Shown: positions 36,554-45,235 of the stretch, piece by piece
How positions within the stretch are numbered: position 1 is the stretch's first letter
How the letters are laid out: each line of letters starts with the position of its first letter
From: Lactonifactor sp050944855
GTDB lineage: Bacteria; Bacillota; Clostridia; Lachnospirales; Lachnospiraceae
Assembly (NCBI GenBank): GCA_050944855.1
Contig: JBMNRU010000006.1
Coordinates: 79,964 to 143,963 of the forward strand
Direction of reading: 5' to 3'
Length of the DNA stretch: 64,000 nt
Notes under the pieces: generated by a model
The model's database searches: none
What the model was told of the DNA's origin: nothing
What the model saw: the letters and a program-made list of their open reading frames with translations, nothing else
Position numbers and translations under genes: made by a program

Positions 36554-38113
36554 GTGAAGATTATTAAAAAACAGACGCACAGTATGGCTGCAAAATGTGA
36601 AGCGATCAGCCAGATTACATTTGATGAGGATATGAATGTACCGGATGTGAAGCCGGATGTGGGCCGGATGATCCAGAAAAAGGGAGAGGTTCAGATCGAT
36701 GAAATGCAGATTACCGAAGGCCGGGTATTTATTAAAGGAATTCTGGCAGTACATTTGTTATACGTGGGAGACAGTCAGGAGCGGCGGATTCACAGCCTGA
36801 CAGGAAGTATTCCCATTGAAGAGTCGTTGAATCTGGATGGTTTGGAAAACGGGGATAAAGTGCGGCTGAAATGGGAGATTGAAGACCTGAGTCTGTCTCT
36901 GATCAATTCCCGGAAACTGAATGTAAAAACCTTGCTTACATTCCAGGCCGTGGTAGATGATCCAGTTGATCTGCAGCTGCCCATAGGACTGGAGGAAGAG
37001 TCTATCTCTCAAAAAAAGCAGAATGTGAATATTATGAGCCTTATCATACATAAAAAGGATACCCTGCGACTAAAGGAAGAAATTACGCTGGCTTCCAATA
37101 AGCCCAATATTTATGAGATTCTCTGGCATACCATTGAAGTCAGAGGTATGGATATCCGCTGTACGGCAGATCATATACTGGTGAAAGGAGAACTTTTCAT
37201 TTTCGTGCTGTATAGCGGAAATGATGAAAATAATTCTCTTCAATGGCTGGAATACTCCATTCCGTTTTCACAGGAGGTAGATTGTGCCGGATGTACGATG
37301 GAAATGATCCCTAACATTGAACTGTCTATGCAGCAGGGAGATCTGAAGATCAAACTGGATGCTGACGGAGAAGAACGGATGCTGGGCGTGGAAGTCGTGC
37401 TTGAGCTGGATATTAAGGTGTACGACGAGGAAGAAATTTCTTTGCTGCGGGATGTATATACTCCTTCCAAAGAATATATACCCCACTGCAGTACACGGAT
37501 TTTGGAAAGTCTCCTGGTTAAAAATTTCTCCAAATGCAAAGTAAACGACAGAGTCAAAGTGGAGGAAGAACAGGGAAAAATTCTGCAGATCTGCCACAGC
37601 GAAGGCGCAGTTAAGGTGGATGATTCTCAAATTGTTGAAAATGGTATTCAGGTGGAAGGAATCGTACAAATTCGTATTCTGTATATTGTGAGTGACGATG
37701 AGATGCCGTTTTATTCTATGAATGCTATGATTCCGTTTTCCCATTTGATTGAGGCTCCGGATATTGATGAAGACTGTCAGTATCATTTGCGTACAGATCT
37801 GGAACAATTGTCTACCACAATGATTGACAGCGATGAAATAGAAGTGAAGATTGTCATGAATTTGAATGCCCTGGTAGTGCGGCAGCAGAGCATGGAAATT
37901 ATGGATGATATCGAAGAACAGGAGCTGGATCCGGAGAAGATAAATCAAATGCCGGGAATTATCGGTTATATGGTGCAGCCGGAGGATACCCTCTGGGATA
38001 TTGCAAAATCCTTTTATACTACCATAGATACGATCAAGACATTAAATAATCTGGAGACAGAGGAAATACGTCCTTATGATACTTTGATTTTAATGAAAAA
38101 GATCGAAGGATAA
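36554..38113 (+). CDS. SPOCS (DUF3794)-LysM protein, SipL-like
   Basis: Protein of 519 aa with repeated SPOCS/DUF3794 domains (roughly residues 30-130, 165-270 and 310-410) and a C-terminal LysM domain (about 465-515, reading YMVQPEDTLWDIAKSF). The domain order matches SipL of Clostridioides difficile, which links the spore coat to the forespore membrane by binding SpoIVA. GTG 36554 follows AGAGGGA. The assignment as a sporulation morphogenetic protein is inferred from architecture. Confidence 0.82.
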   Translation: MKIIKKQTHSMAAKCEAISQITFDEDMNVPDVKPDVGRMIQKKGEVQIDEMQITEGRVFIKGILAVHLLYVGDSQERRIHSLTGSIPIEESLNLDGLENGDKVRLKWEIEDLSLSLINSRKLNVKTLLTFQAVVDDPVDLQLPIGLEEESISQKKQNVNIMSLIIHKKDTLRLKEEITLASNKPNIYEILWHTIEVRGMDIRCTADHILVKGELFIFVLYSGNDENNSLQWLEYSIPFSQEVDCAGCTMEMIPNIELSMQQGDLKIKLDADGEERMLGVEVVLELDIKVYDEEEISLLRDVYTPSKEYIPHCSTRILESLLVKNFSKCKVNDRVKVEEEQGKILQICHSEGAVKVDDSQIVENGIQVEGIVQIRILYIVSDDEMPFYSMNAMIPFSHLIEAPDIDEDCQYHLRTDLEQLSTTMIDSDEIEVKIVMNLNALVVRQQSMEIMDDIEEQELDPEKINQMPGIIGYMVQPEDTLWDIAKSFYTTIDTIKTLNNLETEEIRPYDTLILMKKIEG

Positions 38114-38116
38114 GAC

Positions 38117-38144
38117 TTGTAAATAAGCAAAAAATAGGTATAAT
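38117..38144 (+). promoter_or_regulatory. Promoter of ispE-gntR
   Basis: TTGTAA (38117-38122), 16-nt spacer and TATAAT (38139-38144), directly upstream of a GntR-type palindrome. Confidence 0.6.
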
Positions 38145-38147
38145 AAT

Positions 38148-38157
38148 TTGTATACAA
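38148..38157 (+). promoter_or_regulatory. GntR/FadR-type operator candidate
   Basis: TTGTATACAA is a perfect 10-bp palindrome just downstream of the -10. It fits the t.GT..AC.a pattern known for FCD-type GntR regulators, and such a regulator is encoded by the second gene of this operon. Confidence 0.45.
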
Positions 38158-38235
38158 AGTGCAATGTGTGCGGGGGAAAATACAATTTTGTCTTTTTCTC
38201 CTGCGCACAGCAGAAGAAATAATGTGAGGGTAACA

Positions 38236-39117
38236 ATGAAGATAAAAGCGCTTGCTAAGATTAACCTGGGACTTGATGTGGTCAGACGAAGAGAGGACGG
38301 ATATCATGAGGTACGTATGATTATGCAGACCATTCATATGTATGATCAGCTGGAGATGTCGGTAAAGTACAAGCCTGGTATTTCTCTTAGGACAAATCTG
38401 TCTTATATTCCCACCAATGAAAATAATCTGGTGTACAAGGCAGCAAAGCTTTTGATCGATGAATTTGGAATCAAAAAAGGGGTTTCTATATCCCTAAGAA
38501 AAGTAATTCCTGTTGCAGCAGGACTGGCCGGAGGAAGTTCAGACGCAGCTGCCGCGATGGTAGGAATGAATCGTTTGTTTTCTTTAGGATTATCCAAGAC
38601 GGATCTTATGAAACGGGGAGTAAAGATAGGTGCAGATGTGCCATATTGTATTATGAGAGGAACGGCATTGGCGGAGGGGATCGGTGATGTGCTGACTCCG
38701 CTGTATCCTATGCCTTCTTGTTATATTTTGATCGGGAAACCGCCGGTCAGTGTATCTACAAAATTTGTATATGAAAATCTGCATGCAGATCAATTACACT
38801 TTCATCCGGATATTGATGCTATGGTCCGGGGACTTAAGGAACAGGATCTGGCGGTCATTGCGGAGCAGATGGGAAATGTATTGGAAACCGTGACAATTCC
38901 CCGTTATCCGGTGATCCAACAGATCAAAGAAGTTATGTTAGCGCATGGAGCTGTCAATGCTATGATGAGCGGCAGCGGTCCTACGGTATTTGGTATTTTT
39001 CAGGATAAAAAAGCCGGTGAACGGGCGATGGAGGAACTGCGGAAAACGGGCCTGGCCCGTCAGGTGTTTTTGACCACACCTTATAACACCGATGGAGGTT
39101 ATGCGAATGACAAATGA
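38236..39117 (+). CDS. ispE: 4-diphosphocytidyl-2-C-methyl-D-erythritol kinase
   Basis: GHMP-family kinase of 293 aa in the MEP isoprenoid pathway. The N-terminus has AKINLGLDVVRRREDGYHE. The ATP-binding motif is PVAAGLAGGSSDAAAAM, and MMSGSGPTVFGIF is the third GHMP motif. ATG 38236 follows GAGGG by 5 nt; an upstream in-frame ATG is in the leader hairpin. The gntR gene starts inside its last codons. Confidence 0.95.
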   Translation: MKIKALAKINLGLDVVRRREDGYHEVRMIMQTIHMYDQLEMSVKYKPGISLRTNLSYIPTNENNLVYKAAKLLIDEFGIKKGVSISLRKVIPVAAGLAGGSSDAAAAMVGMNRLFSLGLSKTDLMKRGVKIGADVPYCIMRGTALAEGIGDVLTPLYPMPSCYILIGKPPVSVSTKFVYENLHADQLHFHPDIDAMVRGLKEQDLAVIAEQMGNVLETVTIPRYPVIQQIKEVMLAHGAVNAMMSGSGPTVFGIFQDKKAGERAMEELRKTGLARQVFLTTPYNTDGGYANDK

Positions 39118-39781
39118 TTTTCAAATACAGATGGATGAATATTTGCCGCTGCGGGATGTGGTATTTCGAACACTCCGCCAGGCGATCTTAAGAGGGGAAT
39201 TAAAGCCGGGAGAGCGATTAATGGAGATTGCTCTGGCCAATAAACTGGGAGTAAGCCGGACCCCTATCCGGGAAGCGATCCGTAAGCTGGAACTGGAAGG
39301 TCTGGTAATTATGATACCCCGCCGTGGTGCCCAGGTAGCTTCCATTACGGAAAGAGATTTAAACGAAGTTCTGGAAGTGCGGCAGGGGCTGGAAGCGCTG
39401 GCGATTCGATTTGCGTGCGACAGAATAACCCAGGAGCAGCTGTATGCTCTGAAAAAGGCAAAAGAAAAGTTCGAAAAGCTTCAGGAGAAAGGCAATCTGA
39501 TGGAACTGACAGAAGCAGATGTGGAGTTTCATGAAGTAATCTATCAGGCCACGCATAATCAGCGTATGGTACAGATGCTGAACAATCTGCGGGAGCAGAT
39601 GTATCGTTACCGAATGGAATATCTGAAGGACCCCAAAGTGACCCATGATCTTATCGCAGAACATGAGGGGATTTATCAGGCTTTAAAGAAACGGGATAAG
39701 GAACTGGCTGTAGCATGTGTCAGCCGGCATATAGAGAATCAGCAGCAGGGAATTATTCAAAGTCTCTGGGGAAAAGAATAA
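39107..39781 (+). CDS. GntR-family regulator with FCD domain
   Basis: Transcription regulator of 224 aa. Residues 1-75 form a winged helix (LKPGERLMEIALANKLGVSRTPIREAIRKLE). Residues 85-215 form an FCD ligand-binding domain with conserved metal-type residues (D..FH, H near the C-terminus). ATG 39107 is 8 nt after GGAGG and overlaps ispE by 11 nt. The FCD ligand is unknown. A matching operator lies in its own promoter, suggesting autoregulation. Confidence 0.88.
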   Translation: MTNDFQIQMDEYLPLRDVVFRTLRQAILRGELKPGERLMEIALANKLGVSRTPIREAIRKLELEGLVIMIPRRGAQVASITERDLNEVLEVRQGLEALAIRFACDRITQEQLYALKKAKEKFEKLQEKGNLMELTEADVEFHEVIYQATHNQRMVQMLNNLREQMYRYRMEYLKDPKVTHDLIAEHEGIYQALKKRDKELAVACVSRHIENQQQGIIQSLWGKE

Positions 39782-39804
39782 GAAATTAAATATTGCAGAT
39801 AATG

Positions 39805-39837
39805 GTAGAAGATGCGGGAGTGTCTTCTACTTTTTTT
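39805..39837 (+). terminator. Terminator after gntR
   Basis: GTAGAAGA (39805-39812) pairs with TCTTCTAC (39823-39830), followed by seven T. Confidence 0.85.
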
Positions 39838-39891
39838 GCCCTGTGGATTATTGTTCGTGCTTATAAAACCACCCCTGCCTGTGCCATGCCA

Positions 39892-39991
39892 CAAAACAGG
39901 ACGCTCCTTCTCAGCTAGCCGTCAACACGCACTAAGCCTCTCAGGAGAGGCTTAGGTGTATCTTGGCTCATAGTTGAAGGGAAGCGTTTTG
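39892..39991. other. Long imperfect hairpin element upstream of the germination operon
   Basis: In the roughly 300-base gap before gerA. CAAAA (39892-39896) pairs with TTTTG (39987-39991), CGCT with AGCG, CCTTC with GAAGG, and AGCC with GGCT. The tip is the perfect hairpin CTAAGCCTCTC/GAGAGGCTTAG (39932-39955). No protein frame fits. The rest of the gap up to the gerA ribosome binding site shows nothing clear. Confidence 0.45.
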
Positions 39992-40085
39992 TATTTGCAG
40001 GGAAGGAGCAAGGACATTTGCACGCCGAACGATAAGGGATGTCTTGTAAAATACAGACCATAAATGATGGTAAAGGAGGGAGTTC

Positions 40086-41579
40086 ATGAAATCCAAACAG
40101 TCCATATCATTTGATATACAGGAAAATGAAAGCTACATTCGAAAACGTCTGGCCGGCTGTGATGATATTATCATTCGTCCCATGCTTTTGGGAGAGGATA
40201 AGAAGCTTCGCTGCGTTGTTGTTTATATAGAAGTGGCAGTCAGCAATATGATGCTGGAGGATTCACTGATCGGTAAATTAATTAATAATATGTGGGAGAT
40301 GCCGCAGGAAGAGATTCGCCGCTATGTGGAAGACAATAGCCTTGGCATTTCTGATGTGCAGACACTGTACGACATGGAGGCGGCATTTACTGCTATGCTG
40401 GCCGGAAATGCCATATTTTTTCTGGACGGCTATCCCTATGCTATAAAAATAGCAAGCAAAGGCTATCCCAGCCTGGGTGTGCAGGAGGCAGAACGGGAGC
40501 AGGTTTTGCGGGGATCCCGGGAGGGATTTTCGGATGCAGTAAAAAGTAATACTGCCCTGGTGAGAAAGCGGCTGCGCACATCAAAGTTCAAGGTAAAGCA
40601 GCTGGAAGTGGGTGTGCGTTCTCATACGGTACTCAACTTGCTCTATATTGAGGATCTGGCAGAAGAAGCTTTTCTGGAAGAGATCCAGAACCGGCTGGAA
40701 TCTTTTGAGATTGACGGAGTGACAGACAGCGGCATTGTAGAACAGCTGACAGAAGAAGTGTGGTATTCTCCCTTTCCCCAGTTTCAGACCAGTGAGCGTC
40801 CTGACAAGGTGGCTATGGAGCTGCTGAATGGGCGGGTGGCGCTGCTTTGCGATAACACGCCTATTGCCCTGCTATTGCCCACTACTTATAACGATTTTCT
40901 TCAGGTGTCGGAGGATTGGTATAACCGGTTTGAAATGGTCAGTCTGATTCGCTTTTTGCGCTACGCGGCGGTGTGTATTACCATGTTGTTGCCGGGCCTT
41001 TATCTGGCGGTGACCGATTTTCATACACAGGTGCTGCCATCGGATCTGATTCTTTCATTTTCCGAGGCGCGGCAGGGAGTGCCTTTTCCCAGTATGCTGG
41101 AAATTCTTTTAATGGAGCTGGCTTTTGAACTGATTCGGGAGGCAGGGGTACGTACTCCCGGGCCTTTGGGGGGCACCATCGGTATCGTAGGTGGTCTGAT
41201 CGTGGGACAGGCTGCTGTGGAGGCGAATCTGGCAAGCCCTATGGTAGTCGTAGTGGTGGCTGTTACAGCCCTTTGTTCTCTGGCGATTCCCAATGAAGAG
41301 TTTTCAGCGGCATTTCGGCTGTTAAAATACGGTTTTGTGATTCTGGGGGGATCTCTGGGAATTTACGGGATTGCTTTGGGGGTATATTTGGTGCTCAGTC
41401 ATTTATCCGGTTTGTTAAGTTTTGGTATTCCTTATTTGATGCCGTTTGTTGCCACATCGTTTACCAGAGACAGAAGTGTGAAGGACGGTATCTTCCGGGG
41501 ACCTATCTGGACGCTGCGCAGCCGGCCTTTTTATGCAAATCCGCAGGAGAGAATACGGCTTCGGAGAAAGGAGAAGTAA
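40086..41579 (+). CDS. gerA: GerA-family spore germination protein
   Basis: Spore inner-membrane germinant-receptor A subunit of 497 aa. It has a large cytoplasmic N-terminal domain (ending near residue 290), then about five membrane helices with the GTIGIVGGLIVGQAAVEA and MPFVATSFTRDRSVKDG-like C-terminal features of GerAA. AAAGGAGG precedes ATG 40086. It is the first gene of a three-gene receptor operon. The germinant is not predictable. Confidence 0.92.
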   Translation: MKSKQSISFDIQENESYIRKRLAGCDDIIIRPMLLGEDKKLRCVVVYIEVAVSNMMLEDSLIGKLINNMWEMPQEEIRRYVEDNSLGISDVQTLYDMEAAFTAMLAGNAIFFLDGYPYAIKIASKGYPSLGVQEAEREQVLRGSREGFSDAVKSNTALVRKRLRTSKFKVKQLEVGVRSHTVLNLLYIEDLAEEAFLEEIQNRLESFEIDGVTDSGIVEQLTEEVWYSPFPQFQTSERPDKVAMELLNGRVALLCDNTPIALLLPTTYNDFLQVSEDWYNRFEMVSLIRFLRYAAVCITMLLPGLYLAVTDFHTQVLPSDLILSFSEARQGVPFPSMLEILLMELAFELIREAGVRTPGPLGGTIGIVGGLIVGQAAVEANLASPMVVVVVAVTALCSLAIPNEEFSAAFRLLKYGFVILGGSLGIYGIALGVYLVLSHLSGLLSFGIPYLMPFVATSFTRDRSVKDGIFRGPIWTLRSRPFYANPQERIRLRRKEK

Positions 41580-41580
41580 T

Positions 41581-42636
41581 ATGCTTGCAAAAAATCAAAA
41601 AATTTCTCACAGTCAGCTGTATTGCCAGATAGTACTTACTTGTGTGGGAATTTATCTTTTGTGTATTCCGGGATGGGAATCCATGCTGGGACGATGCGGT
41701 ATTTTGGGGCTGGGGATCGCGCTTATCGTATTTTTGTTCTGCAGTATTTTTTTAGTACGGATCAGCTATGTGTTTACTTCTATGCAGAAGTATTTTGGGG
41801 TATGGGGAAGTATCGTTGTATCTTTGTTTTATCTGGTATTTCTCCTACATTCCGGTATTTTTCTCCTGCTGCGCATGGAAGAAATCATCCGTCATTATCT
41901 GGTCAACGGAGTGGCTTCCTGGATAATAGAAATACTGACCATTCTGGTTTGTTATATGGGCAGTGCAAAAGGGCTGCAGAGGCGGGGAAGATTGGCTCAG
42001 GCGTGTGTGCCTGTTTTATTGGCGGCCCTTTGTCTGATGTTTTTTCTGGGTATATTTCAGACAGAGCCCCGTTATCTTGCGGTCCATGCCCCGTTATCCT
42101 TTGAGACGTTGTCAAAGGGAAGCTATGGCATGTTTTGCGCTTTTGTCCCTCTTTTTCTTCTGCCGGTTACGCTAAAGCAGGTAGAGAAGCCCTACAGTAC
42201 CATCGGCACCGTTTTTGTGGCAGTGACTACTCTTGCAGGAATTCTGGCGGCGGCAATGCTGCTTTTGCAGGGTACTTTTGGTCTGTACGGAACCAGGGCA
42301 CATACGTATCCTATGATCGATCTGATGGCTGGTGTGGGGCTGCCCGGCGGTTTTATGGAACGTATGGATGTATTCTGGATCATATTTGTAGTTTTTAGTT
42401 TGCTTTTTGCACTGGGCAGTACCTTTTTTTATTGCGGAGAAGTGCTGGACAGGATAGGGGGAAAGCAAGTTTCATTTTTAACAATGGCTGTGGTATGGAT
42501 AGGGACAGTGATCTTAAAAGGACAGGAAAATGCTCTGTGGTGGTATGGGGAAATGCTGAGGTATGTTTATATTCCTGTATTTTTGCTTATCAGTGCAGCC
42601 GCGGGAATTCTGGGAAGAAGGAGAAAAGCAATATGA
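41581..42636 (+). CDS. gerB: GerAB-type germination permease
   Basis: Receptor B subunit of 351 aa, an amino acid permease-like membrane protein with about ten helices, homologous to GerAB/GerKB. ATG 41581 is 7 nt after AAAGGAG; earlier in-frame codons lie inside gerA. Its stop overlaps the start of gerC (ATGA). Membrane segment spacing and gene order support the call more than any single motif. Confidence 0.85.
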   Translation: MLAKNQKISHSQLYCQIVLTCVGIYLLCIPGWESMLGRCGILGLGIALIVFLFCSIFLVRISYVFTSMQKYFGVWGSIVVSLFYLVFLLHSGIFLLLRMEEIIRHYLVNGVASWIIEILTILVCYMGSAKGLQRRGRLAQACVPVLLAALCLMFFLGIFQTEPRYLAVHAPLSFETLSKGSYGMFCAFVPLFLLPVTLKQVEKPYSTIGTVFVAVTTLAGILAAAMLLLQGTFGLYGTRAHTYPMIDLMAGVGLPGGFMERMDVFWIIFVVFSLLFALGSTFFYCGEVLDRIGGKQVSFLTMAVVWIGTVILKGQENALWWYGEMLRYVYIPVFLLISAAAGILGRRRKAI

Positions 42637-43262
42637 AAAAATGGTTCTGTCGGGGATTTTTCATAGGAATATCAATGGCAGCTGTATCTCTGTTATCCGG
42701 CTGCGCTGCTATTGAGCCGGAAGAACGGGCCTTTCCTCTTATTATTGGGGTAGATTATCAGGAAGAACAGTTCCGGGTCATGTATGGCATGCCCAATATG
42801 GCTCTGGTCACAGGACAGGAGAAAGCAGATGTGAATGGGGCAGAGGAAGAACAGATAATCATGTATACGGGAAGTACGCCAGAGGAAGCAAGAAACCGGT
42901 TTGATCTGAGTCAGGAAAAATATCTGGATCTGGGTCATGTGGAAGTATTGGTGCTGGGGAACGGAATCATAAATGAGCAGGAAAAAATGGAAGAATTGTT
43001 AGCCTATTTGGAAGCCATCCCTTCGGTTGCCGGAAATTTGTATGTATTTAGCACGGATCAGCTTTATGAGCTTATGGCGCTAAATGGAAGAGATATAGAT
43101 TCCCTCGGCGAATATCTGACGGGAATCATTGAAAATAAGCCGGGTTCTGTAGAGAAAGAGATACCGCAGCTGTACGATCTTTATAATGCCTGGCACAATC
43201 AGGAAAAGTATCCAAAGCTTATAAACATAGGGGTAGAAGGCAGAGTTGTATTTTTGGAATAG
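42633..43262 (+). CDS. gerC: GerC-type germination lipoprotein, short form
   Basis: Lipoprotein of 209 aa. The signal peptide ends in LLSGC (Cys near 24). The rest matches the N-terminal domain of GerAC/GerKC (GVDYQEEQFRVMYG, then DLGHVEVLVLGNGI). Family members are usually near 370-400 aa, so the C-terminal GerAC domain is missing. No frameshift or downstream remnant of that domain is evident: spoIIR starts 45 nt later. It overlaps gerB by 4 nt. Confidence 0.8.
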   Translation: MKKWFCRGFFIGISMAAVSLLSGCAAIEPEERAFPLIIGVDYQEEQFRVMYGMPNMALVTGQEKADVNGAEEEQIIMYTGSTPEEARNRFDLSQEKYLDLGHVEVLVLGNGIINEQEKMEELLAYLEAIPSVAGNLYVFSTDQLYELMALNGRDIDSLGEYLTGIIENKPGSVEKEIPQLYDLYNAWHNQEKYPKLINIGVEGRVVFLE

Positions 43263-43306
43263 AATGGAAGATCCAGGGCCATACTTCTGATAAGGAGGTT
43301 GTATCT

Positions 43307-43954
43307 ATGAAAAAAAGAAAATATTCTTATAAAATATATGCCCTGGCAGCTGCCCTTTCCATCGGCCTGACAGGAGCGATCACAGCAGGAGCCGCAAGAC
43401 AGGGAGAGATACAGGCAGAGCAGGTATCCGCACAGGCGATCCAGCAGGGCATCGCCAGGGAAGTGCTTCGTTTCCATGTGCTGGCGAACAGTGACAGCGA
43501 GCAAGACCAGCAGTTAAAATTGCAGGTGAAGACGGCGGTGGTTTCTTATCTGGAAGAAATCCTGGGAGAAGATGCGACTCTTGCGGACACGCGTGCGTGT
43601 GCAGCTGCCCATCTGGAAGAGATCGGTCATGTGGCGGAAGCCGTTATGCAGGAAGCAGGCCAGACCTATCCGGTAAAAGTTTGTCTGACCCAATCTTATT
43701 TTCCTGAAAAAACCTATGGGGACTGTACTTTGCCTGCCGGAGAATATGAAGCGCTGCAGGTGAAAATCGGAGAAGCACAGGGCAAGAACTGGTGGTGTGT
43801 GCTTTATCCCAGTCTGTGCTTTCTGGATGAAACCTGTGCTGTGGTAACCCAGGAGAAAATGGAGGATCTGCGTCATGTACTTACCGTAGAAGAATACGAA
43901 ACCATTACCAAAGATGCAAAAGTAAAAATACGTTTTAAATGGCTGAAGAGATAA
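43307..43954 (+). CDS. spoIIR: Stage II sporulation protein R
   Basis: Forespore signal protein of 215 aa that triggers SpoIIGA to process pro-sigma-E in the mother cell. After an N-terminal hydrophobic signal it has the conserved LRFHVLANSDSEQDQQLKLQVKTAV-type region, then KVCLTQSYFPEKTYG and the WWCVLYPSLCF motif. AAGGAGG lies 8 nt before ATG 43307. It follows the germination operon by 44 nt. Confidence 0.93.
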   Translation: MKKRKYSYKIYALAAALSIGLTGAITAGAARQGEIQAEQVSAQAIQQGIAREVLRFHVLANSDSEQDQQLKLQVKTAVVSYLEEILGEDATLADTRACAAAHLEEIGHVAEAVMQEAGQTYPVKVCLTQSYFPEKTYGDCTLPAGEYEALQVKIGEAQGKNWWCVLYPSLCFLDETCAVVTQEKMEDLRHVLTVEEYETITKDAKVKIRFKWLKR

Positions 43955-44067
43955 GATTTGTCTTGAATTTCCCCGAAGGGCAGAGTACAATATTCCAGGA
44001 ATAAGTGATACAGCCCTCGGCAGACTGCAGAGGTGTCACGCTTGTATTCATGAAAAGGAGAATTACC

Positions 44068-44526
44068 ATGACAAAACAGGTATTGATCAGTATTCGGGGC
44101 ATGCAGCTTCTTCCTGATTCCATCGAAATGGAAGAACCGGTGGAAATTGTCACAGCCGGAGAGTATTATTTTCAGAATGGCCGTCATTTTATCAAATATG
44201 AAGAAATGATAGAAGGATTTGATGAGACCACACAGAATATGATAAAGGTGAAACCCGATGGGGTTGAAGTGAGAAAAAAAGGTGTTGCCAATGTACATAT
44301 GGTATTTGAAGAGAATAAAAAGAATCTGACCTATTATCAGACACCATATGGTGTTTTGCAGATGGGAATATCGGCTACAAAGGTGGATGTTTCTGAGTCA
44401 GAAGAAAATCTTGACATTTCCGTAGATTACGCATTGGAAGTAAATGACGAACATGTGGCGGACTGCAACATTATGATCAATGTAAAACCGCAGGGAGCAA
44501 AGGATTTTACTTTAATGACACATTAG
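44068..44526 (+). CDS. DUF1934 family protein
   Basis: Protein of 152 aa of the DUF1934 (YwiB-like) family, predicted to be a calycin-like beta barrel. Visible features are the N-terminal VLISIRGMQ, YEEMIEGFDETTQNMIKV and the YQTPYGVLQMGISATKV segment. No function is known. ATG 44068 follows AAAAGGAG by 7 nt. It ends at a bidirectional terminator. Confidence 0.85.
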   Translation: MTKQVLISIRGMQLLPDSIEMEEPVEIVTAGEYYFQNGRHFIKYEEMIEGFDETTQNMIKVKPDGVEVRKKGVANVHMVFEENKKNLTYYQTPYGVLQMGISATKVDVSESEENLDISVDYALEVNDEHVADCNIMINVKPQGAKDFTLMTH

Positions 44527-44527
44527 A

Positions 44528-44564
44528 AAAAGGCCATATCCTCAATTTGAGGAAATGGCCTTTT
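44528..44564. terminator. Bidirectional terminator after the DUF1934 gene
   Basis: AAAAGGCCAT (44528-44537) pairs with ATGGCCTTTT (44555-44564), and CCTCA with TGAGG inside. Confidence 0.8.
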
Positions 44565-44575
44565 ACAGATTCTGC

Positions 44576-45037
44576 TTATTTTCCGTCAATGGTCTTCATA
44601 GTCCAGCGACGCAGTCTCTGTCCCAGAGAAGGTTTGCCGGTGGGGGTATCCAGAGCCCCTCTTAAGCCTTTTACACGTATAATATACATTCCGCTTACTT
44701 CCGCTTTTACTTCCTTTTTCAATGGAATCAAATCGAAAATCGCTTCATCACAGACCAGTGTAAAAATCTTAGGTCCGATCTTAGCCTTTACAACCGGAAG
44801 TTTGGAACGGCGTAAATACCAAGGTGTGTTGTCAATAACCATTTGCGGCAGTCCGGATTTGTTCATCGGCATCCGCTTCTTATCAATAATCAGCATTGTG
44901 GTTGTCTGCTTAGCTGCTTCCATTTCCGCTTTCTGCTGATCCCGCTTTTTCTGTGCCCGTGTTCCCACAAAATATAACACCGCGATAGTGGCGATGATGA
45001 CCACAGCAATAATGATTAAGCTTACCCAAAAGTTCAT
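44576..45037 (-). CDS. Conserved hypothetical membrane-anchored protein
   Basis: Protein of 153 aa. An N-terminal hydrophobic helix (residues about 5-25) is followed by a charged linker and a compact C-terminal domain that has no motif I recognise. The PWYLRRSKLPVVKAKIGPKI and IDKKRMPMNKSGLP segments look conserved-type, not random. AGGAGG precedes the start codon. It is convergent with the DUF1934 gene. Function unknown. Confidence 0.75.
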   Translation of the reverse strand: MNFWVSLIIIAVVIIATIAVLYFVGTRAQKKRDQQKAEMEAAKQTTTMLIIDKKRMPMNKSGLPQMVIDNTPWYLRRSKLPVVKAKIGPKIFTLVCDEAIFDLIPLKKEVKAEVSGMYIIRVKGLRGALDTPTGKPSLGQRLRRWTMKTIDGK

Positions 45038-45235
45038 AAGTTACCTCCTAAATTCCTTTCTTTGGCATTCCTATAGAGAAATGCCCTCCCTGATAGCAGG
45101 AATTTGTTTTATACATAACAAATATTGTAGCATCCTTTAAAAGAAAAGGCAAATATTTCTTTTTCAAATGCGGCTATAATATACTGTTTTGAGGAATTCT
45201 TTTCGTACCTGCAAAACGAGCGGAGGGGAGATGCT

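Noticed and set aside
37268..37948. 226-codon minus-strand frame inside the SPOCS-LysM gene
   Set aside because: Shadow of a clear SPOCS protein; no start signal.
43256..43286. Forespore-type promoter (GGAATA, 18 nt, CATACTT) for spoIIR
   Set aside because: Its start point would fall on the spoIIR ribosome binding site, leaving no leader for translation.
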